This document shows positions 7,735 through 16,880 of a stretch of DNA of 39,142 bases, in pieces; the first letter of the stretch is position 1, and each line of letters starts with the position of its first letter. Location of the stretch: contig JBBSQL010000028.1 in assembly GCA_038257845.1 (NCBI GenBank), positions 1-39,142 of the forward strand. The letters are read 5' to 3'. The position numbers and the translations under genes are program-made. The notes beneath the pieces were generated by a model, which was given only the letters and a program-made list of their open reading frames with translations, made no database searches and was not told the origin of the DNA. Origin of the DNA: JAFDXJ01 sp038257845 (lineage in GTDB: Bacteria > Bacteroidota > Bacteroidia > Chitinophagales > Chitinophagaceae).

Positions 7735-9258
7735 CACCGGAAAATTTATTTCTATTAAAGTGCCTTTGTCAACCTCACTTTTAATAATACAATTCCCTTT
7801 TAAAAATTTTGTACGCTGACTGATATTATTTAAACCATTACCTTGTTTGTGATTATTTAAATCAAAACCTTTTCCATCATCCTTTATTTGTAAATGTACA
7901 TTGCCTCCAACTACTTTAATAATTACTTCTGCATGTTTTGCACAAGCATATTTTGCAATATTATTGATCGCTTCTTTAAAGAGTAAATAAAAATTTTGTC
8001 GTTGAAGCATATTCAATTTTATATTTTTTACCTGCTCATCCACACTAAAGATTAAATTAGTTTGCTTTGCTTCCAGAACTGGGGCCGCAAATTCACGCAT
8101 TTTGATGATTGTATTTTCCGCGCTGTCATTTTTAGGATTTATGTACCACACAATATCACTCATGCCTTCCATTACCTGCGCAGACGCATCATAAATACGC
8201 TCTAAAAGTTTTTTTACATCATCGTTCGCTTGCGATTTGTTTTTCGCAAGTTCACTGTAAATATTAATGCTACTTAAGGTTGCACCAATTTCATCATGCA
8301 GATTTTTTGAAATATCATCTCTTATTTTATATAGTGTTAACACACGGTTAAGCCTGTAGTGGTACAACTTATAAATGAGTAAACAAATTAAAACTACTGC
8401 GGCAAAATAAAACCACCAGGTTCGCCAGAATGGCGTTGCAATTTCGAATGAAAATGAAGCACTTTGATTATTCCATAAACCACTGCTGTTACATGCTTTA
8501 ACCCTAAAAACATACTTGCCATTTGGCAGGTTTGTATAGGTTGCAGTTCTCTTTGCGCCTGCCATTATCCAATTATTATTATATGACTCAAGCTGGTAAG
8601 CGAATGTTATTTTATCGCTGTTAGTAAAATCGGGGCTGGTATAATTTATAGTAATATTATTTTGTTTGTAGGACAATTGAAACGCATTTAATGCGAATGA
8701 ATCAGTACTGTTATTTATAGATTTATTATTGATTAAAACATCCGTAATAACAGGAATTGATTTAATGGGATTAATATTTACCTGCAAAGGATCGAAACTT
8801 GTGTAAGCCATTCTGTAACCCAGGTAAAACAAATTATTGTATTCGAAAAAACCAATAGCATCATTACTGAGGTCGTATATTCCATCGCCTGTTGTAAATT
8901 TCTGAAAAGTGTGAAGTGTGCTACTGTATTTAAATAATCCGCCGGCAGAATATATCCAGAGATTATCTCTTGAATCTTTTTTTAGTGAGCGCTGAATTAT
9001 ATGACTTATTCCTTCCTCATGTCCTAATCCTGTTGCTTTACCGGAATTCAAATCATAACTTAAAAGCCCGGCATCTGTTCCAATAAATAAATAATTTTTG
9101 ATCTTTTCGAGTGAAGTACATGCATGCTGGGCGCTACTATCCCAACCTGCAATATGCCATTCAAGCGCTGTGAATTTTTTTGCTGATATATTAAACAGGA
9201 AAGTGCCGCCATCACCGGCAATAGCAAGCTCATTGTCATTTATTTTTTTATGTCCCAA
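7726..9258 (-). CDS. Propeller-type sensor histidine kinase, C-terminal part (second half of a split gene)
   Basis: This frame holds the rest of a two-component-regulator propeller (to about residue 165), a Y_Y_Y domain (about 205-272), one membrane helix (about 281-298) and a HisKA_3 dimerization domain with phospho-acceptor His321 in 'ISKNLHDEIGATLSS'. A HATPase_c domain follows, with 'FKEAINNIAKYA', 'DDGKGFD' and 'GNGLNN'. The only upstream start is a TTG at 9258 with no obvious ribosome-binding site. The frame begins inside a propeller blade, so it is not a natural N-terminus. Joined to the preceding frame by a -1 shift at A7 (9243-9249), it gives one protein of about 1,015 residues, the normal length for this family. 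As a separate product it would lack a signal peptide. The start given is the extent of the open frame, not a proven start. Confidence 0.8.
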   Translation of the reverse strand: MGHKKINDNELAIAGDGGTFLFNISAKKFTALEWHIAGWDSSAQHACTSLEKIKNYLFIGTDAGLLSYDLNSGKATGLGHEEGISHIIQRSLKKDSRDNLWIYSAGGLFKYSSTLHTFQKFTTGDGIYDLSNDAIGFFEYNNLFYLGYRMAYTSFDPLQVNINPIKSIPVITDVLINNKSINNSTDSFALNAFQLSYKQNNITINYTSPDFTNSDKITFAYQLESYNNNWIMAGAKRTATYTNLPNGKYVFRVKACNSSGLWNNQSASFSFEIATPFWRTWWFYFAAVVLICLLIYKLYHYRLNRVLTLYKIRDDISKNLHDEIGATLSSINIYSELAKNKSQANDDVKKLLERIYDASAQVMEGMSDIVWYINPKNDSAENTIIKMREFAAPVLEAKQTNLIFSVDEQVKNIKLNMLQRQNFYLLFKEAINNIAKYACAKHAEVIIKVVGGNVHLQIKDDGKGFDLNNHKQGNGLNNISQRTKFLKGNCIIKSEVDKGTLIEINFPVSL

Positions 9259-10781
9259 AATTTATTTGTGTTTGTATTTTTACCTGTTTCAGAAACCCTG
9301 AATATTTTGTAGGTGTTGTGCAGCACGTCAAAATAAACAAGCCCCTTCCTGGCTGCAAGCCATAAACTATCTTTTCCCATTTCAATAATACTTATGGTAG
9401 TAACAAAATCATTATTGAAATTTATAGGTATTTTATAAATATTATTTTTGCTTATTTCAATAAGGCCGCCATATCCGGGCGACCATATATTTTTTTTGCT
9501 ATCTGTAAATATGCACTGGGGCCAGCGCCACAAATTATTGAAATCAGAATCCGGCTTTTGAGCATTATTTCCTAGCGTATAAAAATATTTTTCAAGAACT
9601 TTACCTGTTATTTTATTCATTTTAAATATACCACTTCCATCTGCACTTAACCATGCTACGTTTTTATTATAAGGATCGTCTGCAATGCCTGAAAGCCTGT
9701 TATAAAAATTAGCCATATTGAGGTAGGGTAGTTCCTGGCTGTTAAACTGTTGCTCCTGTTTATTGATTTTTGTAATGCCATGCCAGGTGCAAATCCATAC
9801 AACCCCATTTTTATCACTATATATACTGCTGTTAAAGTCAGTTGTAATGCCATATTTTATGCTGGGATCATAATTAAAAACACGAACAAATTTCTTGCTG
9901 TTTTTATTAAATAATTGAATGCCGGAAGCCTGATCTGCAATCCATAAAATACTGTCGCCACTCAATACGCTGCTTTGTGTTATTCCTTCTTCTATTTGCT
10001 CAAATGCATTTAGTTTATTATTTTTAAGTGGATTTAAATATACCGTTTGATTATGCTCCAATCCATCAAGTGAAATTGTATATAATCCATTAGACCAGGT
10101 GGTCATCCATATTTGTTTTTTAGTATCTTCAAAGAACTGGATTGGCCAAATATCTTTATCGTAATAATATTGCTCATTTGTTTTTAAATCAATCGTAAAA
10201 TATCCATAGCGGGGGCAAGGTATCCACAGTCTTTGTTTACTATCTATTATGCTAAAGCCCACACTTGTAAAATGCGGAGGTAAAGAATGTTTTAAATTAT
10301 ATTTGTTGATAGCTAAATTTTTACAATTTATTTTTGTGTAATCCTGGTAATTAATACTGTACATGCAGTCGTTCACCCGGTCATACACAAGTGAAGTGCT
10401 CTTTAGTGATTCATTATTTTGTTTGATGATGTGAAACACATGATCTGACTGATCATAATAACACAATCCAGTGTTGTAACTCAGCCATATTCTATCATTT
10501 TGATCAATTGCTATATCATATAAATCATTTGCCGGAAGGCTTGTAGAATCATTGTGAATATTTTCAAAGTTTTTGAAAACTAATCCGTCAAACCTGCTTA
10601 AACCATGTTGCGTAATTATCCATAAAAAGCCTTTACTGTCTTCGACACATTTTTTAGTGTAATTATGAACAAGGCCATCCTGTGTTGTATAGGTTTTAAA
10701 TTTAAAATCATACTCATTACTGAATTGAGCTGCAAGCCTGCAGCCGCATAAAAGAAGAAAAAAAGAAAGTAAAACACGCAT
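9240..10781 (-). CDS. Propeller-type sensor histidine kinase, N-terminal part (first half of a split gene)
   Basis: The 513 residues start with a signal peptide (about 1-18) and continue with several Reg_prop blades. Examples are 'GLVHNYTKKCVEDSKGFLWI', 'NDLYDIAIDQNDRIWLS', 'SIYSDKNGVVWICTWHGI' and 'IFTDSKKNIWSPGYGG'. These form the periplasmic sensor propeller of hybrid-type Bacteroidota kinases. The frame stops at a TAA (9242-9240) immediately after ATA-AAA-AAA, while the kinase half continues in the -1 frame. Alone, this product would be an exported propeller fragment without a membrane anchor or kinase. Either the gene is broken, or the A7 run allows ribosomal or transcriptional slippage or reversible slipped-strand switching. 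A sequencing indel is also possible. Confidence 0.8.
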   Translation of the reverse strand: MRVLLSFFLLLCGCRLAAQFSNEYDFKFKTYTTQDGLVHNYTKKCVEDSKGFLWIITQHGLSRFDGLVFKNFENIHNDSTSLPANDLYDIAIDQNDRIWLSYNTGLCYYDQSDHVFHIIKQNNESLKSTSLVYDRVNDCMYSINYQDYTKINCKNLAINKYNLKHSLPPHFTSVGFSIIDSKQRLWIPCPRYGYFTIDLKTNEQYYYDKDIWPIQFFEDTKKQIWMTTWSNGLYTISLDGLEHNQTVYLNPLKNNKLNAFEQIEEGITQSSVLSGDSILWIADQASGIQLFNKNSKKFVRVFNYDPSIKYGITTDFNSSIYSDKNGVVWICTWHGITKINKQEQQFNSQELPYLNMANFYNRLSGIADDPYNKNVAWLSADGSGIFKMNKITGKVLEKYFYTLGNNAQKPDSDFNNLWRWPQCIFTDSKKNIWSPGYGGLIEISKNNIYKIPINFNNDFVTTISIIEMGKDSLWLAARKGLVYFDVLHNTYKIFRVSETGKNTNTNKFWDIKK

Positions 10782-11084
10782 ATATAAAGTTCGGTATTTT
10801 TATTTTTTCCTTTTGCGATTTTTTAATAGTTGTCTATAAGAAGTTATTTAAAAACGATTCAGTATAATTCGTAAAGCGGATAAAAGCACCATTGCTATTT
10901 TGAAATGCTACAGTAAAATTAAATCTTTTCTAAATCTATTCATATTTATTTATCAGTCGCAAATAGAGCTGCATTGATGCTTTTTGAGTTTAAAGTGATT
11001 TTGAATTTTGGGAATAAAATTTCAAGGAGTAAAACGGGCGAATCAATAGTAGACTGACATCGGGGAAACTAAAAGGAATAAAAT

Positions 11085-11122
11085 AAAAAGAGGCTGTCTA
11101 AAATTCAAGACAACCTCTTTTT
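11085..11122. terminator. Bidirectional Rho-independent terminator
   Basis: A 15-position stem (11085-11099 with 11108-11122, one C/A mismatch) has A-rich and T-rich flanks on both sides, so it can end transcripts from either direction. It lies between the membrane-protein gene and the sensor kinase. Confidence 0.75.
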
Positions 11123-11297
11123 TTAAAAATAAACGTTTTTATTTTTATTGTAATAAAACTTTTTCTTTAAAACGTTTTTCGCCTGTTCATATTACTTGCA
11201 AAAAATATAATTTTTATCGCGCATCGACCACTGTGTGACGATGCTACACAAAAATGTTTGCAAATAAATAGCCTATAACATTCAGGGCTTGCCGAAA

Positions 11298-11320
11298 TGG
11301 GGGAATAGAATTCCGTCCCA
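11298..11320 (-). terminator. Hairpin after the membrane-protein gene
   Basis: ATGGGGGAAT and ATTCC-GT-CCCAT form a 10-bp stem with a 2-nt bulge and a short loop, about 20 nt past the stop at 11340. No clear T run follows on the minus strand, so it may be only a stability or processing structure. Confidence 0.35.
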
Positions 11321-11339
11321 TGTCAGGCTTTAAAGCGGT

Positions 11340-12059
11340 TTATAATAAATTATAGATCCACTTTGCTGTTTGTCGCCATAACGAACTATCATATGCAACG
11401 ACTTCAAAAGTTTGTTCCAAAATAATAAATAGTCCGGCATACTTTAGTACAGGATGAACCTTTCCGTTCTTACACTTATCCCATATCCATGAAATTATTA
11501 TAAGACTATCTGCAAGTACCAAAGCAAACCAAATTTCAGGCCTGGGAACGGTAGGAAAATAATGCCGGAATCTAAACCAGGCTGGCCATAACACAACAAT
11601 AGTTGCTAATAGCATAAGCCTTTTATGTGCATCAGGTACATTTCTTTTTAATATACCGGCCAGCACCAAACAAAAAAACATTACACCAGAAATTATCACA
11701 CCTATGAGGCTAGAATATGCACTTTCCCCAAATCCCTGATTAAGATCCCGCTGAACAACAAAAAAACCGACAGGTATCATTGTCAACGTTACACCGGCAG
11801 CAATCAAAACTCCAAAAACACCTAATACCTGGTGTATTTTATATTTATAAAAATGTATTAAAAGTGTTTGGGTAAGAAATAAAAGAATCCATGCAAAAGC
11901 AAAAGCACCATGAACATGAATCAATAAGGGAGCTGTAAAACTATTTGTCGCTAGCGGTATAATAAACGTTTTGGCAAAACCTATTAGCACCGCAAGAACT
12001 CCTATAATAGCCATCACAAGAAAGAAGGAAGGTTTTCTTTTATTCAGAACATTATTCAT
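11340..12059 (-). CDS. Multi-pass membrane protein, DUF2306-like
   Basis: The 239-residue protein has about seven hydrophobic segments and several conserved-looking histidines: 'LIHVHGAFAFAW' near the second segment, 'HFYKYKIHQVLGV', 'DAHKRLML' and 'RFRHYF'. The pattern of H-x-H, a Trp-Gln helix and 'H..LG' is that of DUF2306-like predicted membrane proteins, whose histidines might bind heme or metal. That is only a suggestion. A diverged paralog sits at 23309-23944. The gene is isolated, with about 200 bp upstream before the esterase stop and a hairpin downstream. No specific function can be assigned. Confidence 0.75.
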   Translation of the reverse strand: MNNVLNKRKPSFFLVMAIIGVLAVLIGFAKTFIIPLATNSFTAPLLIHVHGAFAFAWILLFLTQTLLIHFYKYKIHQVLGVFGVLIAAGVTLTMIPVGFFVVQRDLNQGFGESAYSSLIGVIISGVMFFCLVLAGILKRNVPDAHKRLMLLATIVVLWPAWFRFRHYFPTVPRPEIWFALVLADSLIIISWIWDKCKNGKVHPVLKYAGLFIILEQTFEVVAYDSSLWRQTAKWIYNLL

Positions 12060-12256
12060 TTTTATAATTGAAGGTTTAATTTAAAATTCTGATTAAAGGA
12101 AGAAGCTTGTTTTGAAGAAGTAGTATTCATTCCATTTAGCCTAGAAATTTATTTTACCCTTCCGAAAAAAAATGAGAAAATTGTTTACACCAAAGTCAAG
12201 CAACCTATTTATTAATTATTCAAATATGCTTTAGTTACCTGCCAGTTGTGCCACTA

Positions 12257-13729
12257 CTATTTTGGATAGGGTAAAATATTCTTCGTGATTATTTTTCCAT
12301 CAACTGTTTTTGAAGCAACTACCTGGTCGGGCGCCTTTGACTTTTCTACCCAGTCAAAAATCAGCGTTACCCAGTCCACGTTGTCACAGCCCGGACCGTC
12401 GCCGCAATGCAAAACTCCCGGAAGTAGAAACAATCTTGCATACGAGGTTGCGTCTTTGTCGCCCTTCAATATTCCTTCATAATGTTCGATCGTTGCATAT
12501 GCGGAGATAGCTGGATCGTTCCACCCATGGTAGAAGATAATCTTCCCATTGTGTTTTTTGAACTCACTATAATCTGTACGGGTGGCATCCAAATACGATG
12601 ACGCGTATAAAGTCTGCGCATCAAAATTTTTGAAGTCATACTTTGAATAATCCCAGGTGGAATCATTAAAGACGAGATATTTAAAAATATTGGTAGAAAA
12701 CATATAATGTAAGCTTGGAGCATTTGGCATGTACGGACTTGTGCCGGATACCCACATATCCCAGGAGCCTATTTCAGCTTCTGCGCCAAACGGGAAGCCC
12801 GGATAAATTTCTTTACCGTCTACTTTTAGGGGAGAGTAAACCTCCTTAATTGCGGTGAGTTGTTGTTTCGTAAAGCATCCGCTTCCTGCTTGGCCATCAG
12901 GGCACACAGGTAATTTGGAAAAATCCAATTTGCATTTGCGGGGGTCGTTAATTATACCATCTGCAGAACCGTCGAGTAGATCACATTGCTTCAGCACCTC
13001 GTTCTGCAAAAGTTTAAGATTATCATTTGTAATTAAGGGCTTTAGGTCATTTGGATTTGGATAATTGTTTTTACTGTCCTGGACAAATTTTGCGGCCAAA
13101 GCAGGCCAATTGTATGCTGGTGCCCCGGCCACGATCCCATCAAAATCTTCAGGGTAATATTGCGCCTCAACCATTGCCTGCCCGCCGCCGCGGGAACAAC
13201 CAACAAAGTACGATTTAGCTGGTGCAGCGCAATAATAATTTTGCATGATTAATTTCGAAACGACAGCAGTACGATGTATGGCGAGCCTTCCGAAATTTAA
13301 CTGGCGTTCCATATTGTTGTAAGCCCATTTTGCATCGTCGCCTCCTTCGTGTCCCGCATCAGTACCTGCAGTTGCAAAGCCATCGTTCACCTTGTCACGG
13401 AATGAGTTTTGAATGCTACCTACAAATCCACCTCCCCCAGACATCAGGAAACGACCGTTACTTGCCTCCGGTAATAAGAGTTCAAAATTTATTTCCTTGC
13501 TTATCCTCCCCACCACACGACAGAAAGGTTTGTTTATAATTACTGTTGACATCCATGGTTCATTCGGATTTTTGATTGTGTCCGAAGTTTTCAATTCCGC
13601 AACCAAAATCGTAACATCCGGAAGTTGAAGTTTCATTAGCTCCTCGCAAGGCTTACAAGATTTCTCACTTTGTGCTGAAGCAGTGCTGATAAAAAAGATG
13701 AGCGCAAGAAGAATAATGATATTTCTCAT
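12257..13729 (-). CDS. Tannase/feruloyl-esterase family hydrolase
   Basis: This exported alpha/beta hydrolase of about 490 residues belongs to the tannase and feruloyl esterase family (PF07519), which splits ester bonds of phenolic acids or related esters. It shows the family CS-D-HC arrangement: Cys-Ser in 'FVGCSRGGGQAM' (nucleophile Ser179 counted from this start), Asp in 'HGWNDPAISA', and His-Cys in 'LLPGVLHCGDGPG'. I chose the start at 13729 because it gives a clean signal peptide ('MRNIIILLALIFF..ASAQ'). The open frame extends to an ATG at 13783, which would add 18 mostly polar residues. The substrate is unknown. An imperfect TTACC/GGTAA inverted repeat at 13836-13855 is a possible operator. 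Neighbours do not point to a pathway. Confidence 0.9.
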   Translation of the reverse strand: MRNIIILLALIFFISTASAQSEKSCKPCEELMKLQLPDVTILVAELKTSDTIKNPNEPWMSTVIINKPFCRVVGRISKEINFELLLPEASNGRFLMSGGGGFVGSIQNSFRDKVNDGFATAGTDAGHEGGDDAKWAYNNMERQLNFGRLAIHRTAVVSKLIMQNYYCAAPAKSYFVGCSRGGGQAMVEAQYYPEDFDGIVAGAPAYNWPALAAKFVQDSKNNYPNPNDLKPLITNDNLKLLQNEVLKQCDLLDGSADGIINDPRKCKLDFSKLPVCPDGQAGSGCFTKQQLTAIKEVYSPLKVDGKEIYPGFPFGAEAEIGSWDMWVSGTSPYMPNAPSLHYMFSTNIFKYLVFNDSTWDYSKYDFKNFDAQTLYASSYLDATRTDYSEFKKHNGKIIFYHGWNDPAISAYATIEHYEGILKGDKDATSYARLFLLPGVLHCGDGPGCDNVDWVTLIFDWVEKSKAPDQVVASKTVDGKIITKNILPYPK

Positions 13730-13835
13730 ATAATAATTTTTTTTGAAAGCTACCATAAATAGATGTCTGAAAGCGTTTTTCATGTTGGTGATGTTTTGTT
13801 TATAAATTGGAAGTGTATATTAAAGCTAACATATT

Positions 13836-13855
13836 TTACCCACTTTGATAGGTAA
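13836..13855. promoter_or_regulatory. Inverted repeat upstream of the esterase gene
   Basis: TTACCCA and TAGGTAA form an imperfect inverted repeat with 10-bp separation between the TTACC/GGTAA arms. It lies 53-72 nt upstream of the longest possible start of the esterase. It is a weak candidate for a regulator site. Confidence 0.25.
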
Positions 13856-13934
13856 TTTTTATAATAATTTATATGCAACACATTTTGAATAAATGGAATG
13901 TGTTACGGGATTTTGTTGTTGCATTACCGGAATG

Positions 13935-16826
13935 TTATTTTGATAAGATCATTGACTTTGAATCCATAATTTTCCCATCAATCAGTAACGCATATTTGTA
14001 AGCGCCGGAAGGAAGTTCATTTGCTTTCACAGAAATATTTCCTTTGCCATTGCCGGATAATTTTACTGATTTCAACAGTGCACCATTGATTGCATAAAAA
14101 TTAATGCAGGCATTGTTAGTATTCACAGGCAGGTAATAATTGATCTGCGTTGAATTGGTAAATGGATTAGGTATATTTTGTGATAAAGAAAAAGCGCCGT
14201 TCAATTCAACATTTTGCTGGTTGATTTTTTCCGTTGATCCGGTATTATTATTTCCCTGGAACTGCATTGATTTTAATTCTTCTATTTGTTTTTGCAGATC
14301 ATCATTTTGCTTGCTCAATTCCTGCACAGCTTTTACGAGCGGTACTACAAACTCGGCGTAGCGCAAGCCGTACAAACCATTTTCATCCTGTGGTTTATCA
14401 ACGCCACTGAAATCATAATTGATTTTTTTTGCCACGGCTTCCACATCCTGTGCGACAAAACCCGTATAAATTATTTTCTCTTTTTCCTTAATGCCCTGTT
14501 CAATCAATGCATTGCTTTTTTCATTTACATCTTTATTTGCCTTATCTGTTTTATCATCGTTGTTATCTTCTTTTAAAAAACTTTTTATGCCGGTAACATT
14601 TAAGTTATACGTAACCGGTTTTAGTTTATTAATAAATTCAAGTCCAGGTACATTTTCTTTAATATTTTTCTTTACTCTTTCGTCGGAAATATTGGTCCAG
14701 TTTGCATAACCGCCAATGCTGGTAACTGCGCTATTGCCTATACGTGCCTGGTTGCTTCCTGTAATGCGTGCTGTATTTCCTAAAGCTGTGGAATTGGTAT
14801 AATTAGTTGTTACTAACTGGTCTGCATCATTTCCAATAAAAGTGCAGTTATTATCAATGTCATTAAAACTTCCGGCTGAGTATCCAATGGCTACATTGTT
14901 ACTGCCACTTGTATTTGCATTAAGAGAATATTTTCCGGCAGCCACATTATAACTACCAGTTGTATTGTTATTCAACGCATAAGAGCCACTGGCCGTATTA
15001 TAATTTCCTAAGGTATTATCCCAAAGAGAAAATGCACCTAACGCGGTATTTTCATACGAAGTAACAGTAGAAGTTAGAGCACCATAACCTAAGGCGGTAT
15101 TGGCAGAATAGACATCCGTACCTCCATTCACATTATTGGCTAATGCACTATCACCGATAGCTGTATTAAAATCCGAGTTATATTTATATAACGCTTTATT
15201 ACCTATTGCTACATTGTGGAAACCAGTTTGATTAGAGTACAATGCCAGCTTTCCGGTAGCAGTATTAAAGGCTCCCCTGGTATTCGAAAATAATGTTTTG
15301 GAACCGACTGCAGTGTTAGCAGTTGCGTCAGTAGAATACGTTGCATTTGTTCCGTTATTAAAAAGTGCCGAATCGCCTATAGCTACAAGGTAGCTACGGT
15401 CAGTATTATAAAAAAGCGCTCTTGTTCCAAAGGCCGTGTTAGAATTTCCTGTACTGTTGTACCGAAGGGCTTGATAGCCATTAGCTGTATTAAAAGAACC
15501 AGTCGTATTTTGATAACTGGCATTTTGCCCGGTTGCTGTATTATAATTTCCGGAGATATTTGCGTAAAGGGCAACATAACCTAAAGCAACATTCCCTATG
15601 CCAATTGTATTCTCATGTAGTGAAGCATCACCCTGAGCAGTATTAAAACTTCCTGTAGTATTATATTGTAATGCAGTGGAACCGCTTGCCGAATTTGCTA
15701 AACCCGTCGTATTTGTGAATAATGCAAAATCTCCATTTGCAACATTACTATAACCAGTTGTGTTAGAAAACAAAGCATTGTAACCAACTGCCGTGTTTGA
15801 ATGGCCAGTCGTGTTTGCATTTAAAGCAGAAATACCAACGGCAGTATTGGATGTACCGGTTCCTGATTGCGAAGCGAGAAATCTTGCACTTCCTAAATAA
15901 ACAGCACCGTCAAGGTATAGATCCTTCCACGCATTAACGTTACTTCCCAGGTCAAGCGTATTGGTTGCATAAGGAACCAGGCGTTGATTAATAGAAGTGC
16001 CATTAAGATTTGATAAAGAAAGGTTGGCATCATCTGCTCCGTTTAAATCTCCAGTGTTTGATATCGTTGTTCCCGAAATGCTTATGCCCGTACCTGCAAT
16101 ATAAGCTGTACCATTATCATTGCTCCAGCTAAGTGTACCACTGCCATTCGTCTTAAGCACCTGGTTATTTGTTCCGTCACTTGAAGGCAATGTATAAGAA
16201 CCAACCTTTAGCGTGCCATTAAATACCCCGTTGCCGCTGTTGGCATTTACATAAAATATTGGGTTGGCACTCCCGTTCCTGAACTCATACTGCATTGCTG
16301 TAGAATTAAAGAATAATCCATAGTTGGGAGCATGATCATACTGAAATGCATATTTGTTGCCCGAAACATAATATCCGCCGCTACTGCCAAAGGAAAGCTT
16401 ACCGGAAGCATTTATATCCCCAGTGTTGGCATTGATATGAAATATAGGTGCAGCACTGCCATTCCTGAATTCATATCGCACATCTGTTGAATTAAAAAAT
16501 AACCCGTAATTGGGAGCAAGGTCATACTGAAATGCATACTTATTACCGCCCACAGAGTAAGCGCCTGAACCTGTAAACGAAAGCTTTCCCGCCGCATCTA
16601 TCTCTGCATAGTTCGCGGTAGTTCCAAAGCGCCACTGTCCACTGCTTAAAATCCTTCCCCTTTCAATATTGTTTGTTTTAAAGATGAAATTTTTTGCATC
16701 TGTTGTTCCAAGGAAATTTGTACCGGGTGTGGTTCCTGCATTGCCGGTTAATAACCAGCTTTGTGCTGCAACAAACTGAAAAGCAAATCCGGTGATAAGG
16801 AGTGTGAGTAAAAATTTTGTTTTCAT
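13935..16826 (-). CDS. Large surface fiber/adhesin with beta-roll repeats, S74 chaperone and T9SS domain
   Basis: The 963-residue protein has a signal peptide (about 1-21, ending 'VAAQ'). Two N-terminal copies of a module of about 70 residues ('GGNKYAFQYDLAPNYGLFFN' and a near copy) follow. A very long array of beta-roll repeats ('NTAVGxxALxxNTTG', about residues 315-700) comes next. The S74 chaperone domain starts at Ser714 ('ISDERVKKN'), with 'YTGFVAQDVE' and 'LYGLRYAEFV'. A coiled coil and a T9SS type A domain ('NIPNPFTN' to 'PSGAYKYALLIDG') complete it. A charged Asp/Lys/Asn-rich insertion interrupts the S74 domain about 35-73 residues after Ser714. Its C-terminal 250 residues are close to those of the 735-residue fiber, but the N-terminal module has diverged. 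It probably forms a trimeric surface fiber. It is preceded by the remnant of a fourth fiber gene. Confidence 0.88.
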   Translation of the reverse strand: MKTKFLLTLLITGFAFQFVAAQSWLLTGNAGTTPGTNFLGTTDAKNFIFKTNNIERGRILSSGQWRFGTTANYAEIDAAGKLSFTGSGAYSVGGNKYAFQYDLAPNYGLFFNSTDVRYEFRNGSAAPIFHINANTGDINASGKLSFGSSGGYYVSGNKYAFQYDHAPNYGLFFNSTAMQYEFRNGSANPIFYVNANSGNGVFNGTLKVGSYTLPSSDGTNNQVLKTNGSGTLSWSNDNGTAYIAGTGISISGTTISNTGDLNGADDANLSLSNLNGTSINQRLVPYATNTLDLGSNVNAWKDLYLDGAVYLGSARFLASQSGTGTSNTAVGISALNANTTGHSNTAVGYNALFSNTTGYSNVANGDFALFTNTTGLANSASGSTALQYNTTGSFNTAQGDASLHENTIGIGNVALGYVALYANISGNYNTATGQNASYQNTTGSFNTANGYQALRYNSTGNSNTAFGTRALFYNTDRSYLVAIGDSALFNNGTNATYSTDATANTAVGSKTLFSNTRGAFNTATGKLALYSNQTGFHNVAIGNKALYKYNSDFNTAIGDSALANNVNGGTDVYSANTALGYGALTSTVTSYENTALGAFSLWDNTLGNYNTASGSYALNNNTTGSYNVAAGKYSLNANTSGSNNVAIGYSAGSFNDIDNNCTFIGNDADQLVTTNYTNSTALGNTARITGSNQARIGNSAVTSIGGYANWTNISDERVKKNIKENVPGLEFINKLKPVTYNLNVTGIKSFLKEDNNDDKTDKANKDVNEKSNALIEQGIKEKEKIIYTGFVAQDVEAVAKKINYDFSGVDKPQDENGLYGLRYAEFVVPLVKAVQELSKQNDDLQKQIEELKSMQFQGNNNTGSTEKINQQNVELNGAFSLSQNIPNPFTNSTQINYYLPVNTNNACINFYAINGALLKSVKLSGNGKGNISVKANELPSGAYKYALLIDGKIMDSKSMILSK

Positions 16827-16880
16827 GATTTTAATTTTTTTGATGAATAATTGCTGTGATAAACCTGACTGGTTTGGAAA

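Larger units (their letters stand above)
10782..11339. other. Intergenic region with two hairpins
   Basis: This 558-bp stretch has no convincing gene. It contains the terminator-like hairpin at 11085-11122, a second hairpin at 11298-11320 just beyond the membrane-protein stop, and an imperfect inverted GCATCG element at 11221-11244. Confidence 0.5.

Noticed and set aside
9262..9330. Classic upstream ribosome-binding-like stimulator for programmed frameshifting
   Set aside because: Only a GGGA near the A7 run is visible and Bacteroidota make little use of such signals, so I do not count it as support.
11085..11122. Possible insertion-sequence terminal inverted repeat (GAGGCTGTCT-like)
   Set aside because: No transposase, second end or target duplication was found. 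The stem with A/T flanks fits a bidirectional terminator.
13330..13628. Two overlapping plus-strand open frames opposite the esterase gene
   Set aside because: They are antisense to the conserved signature region of the esterase and their composition shows no protein-like features.
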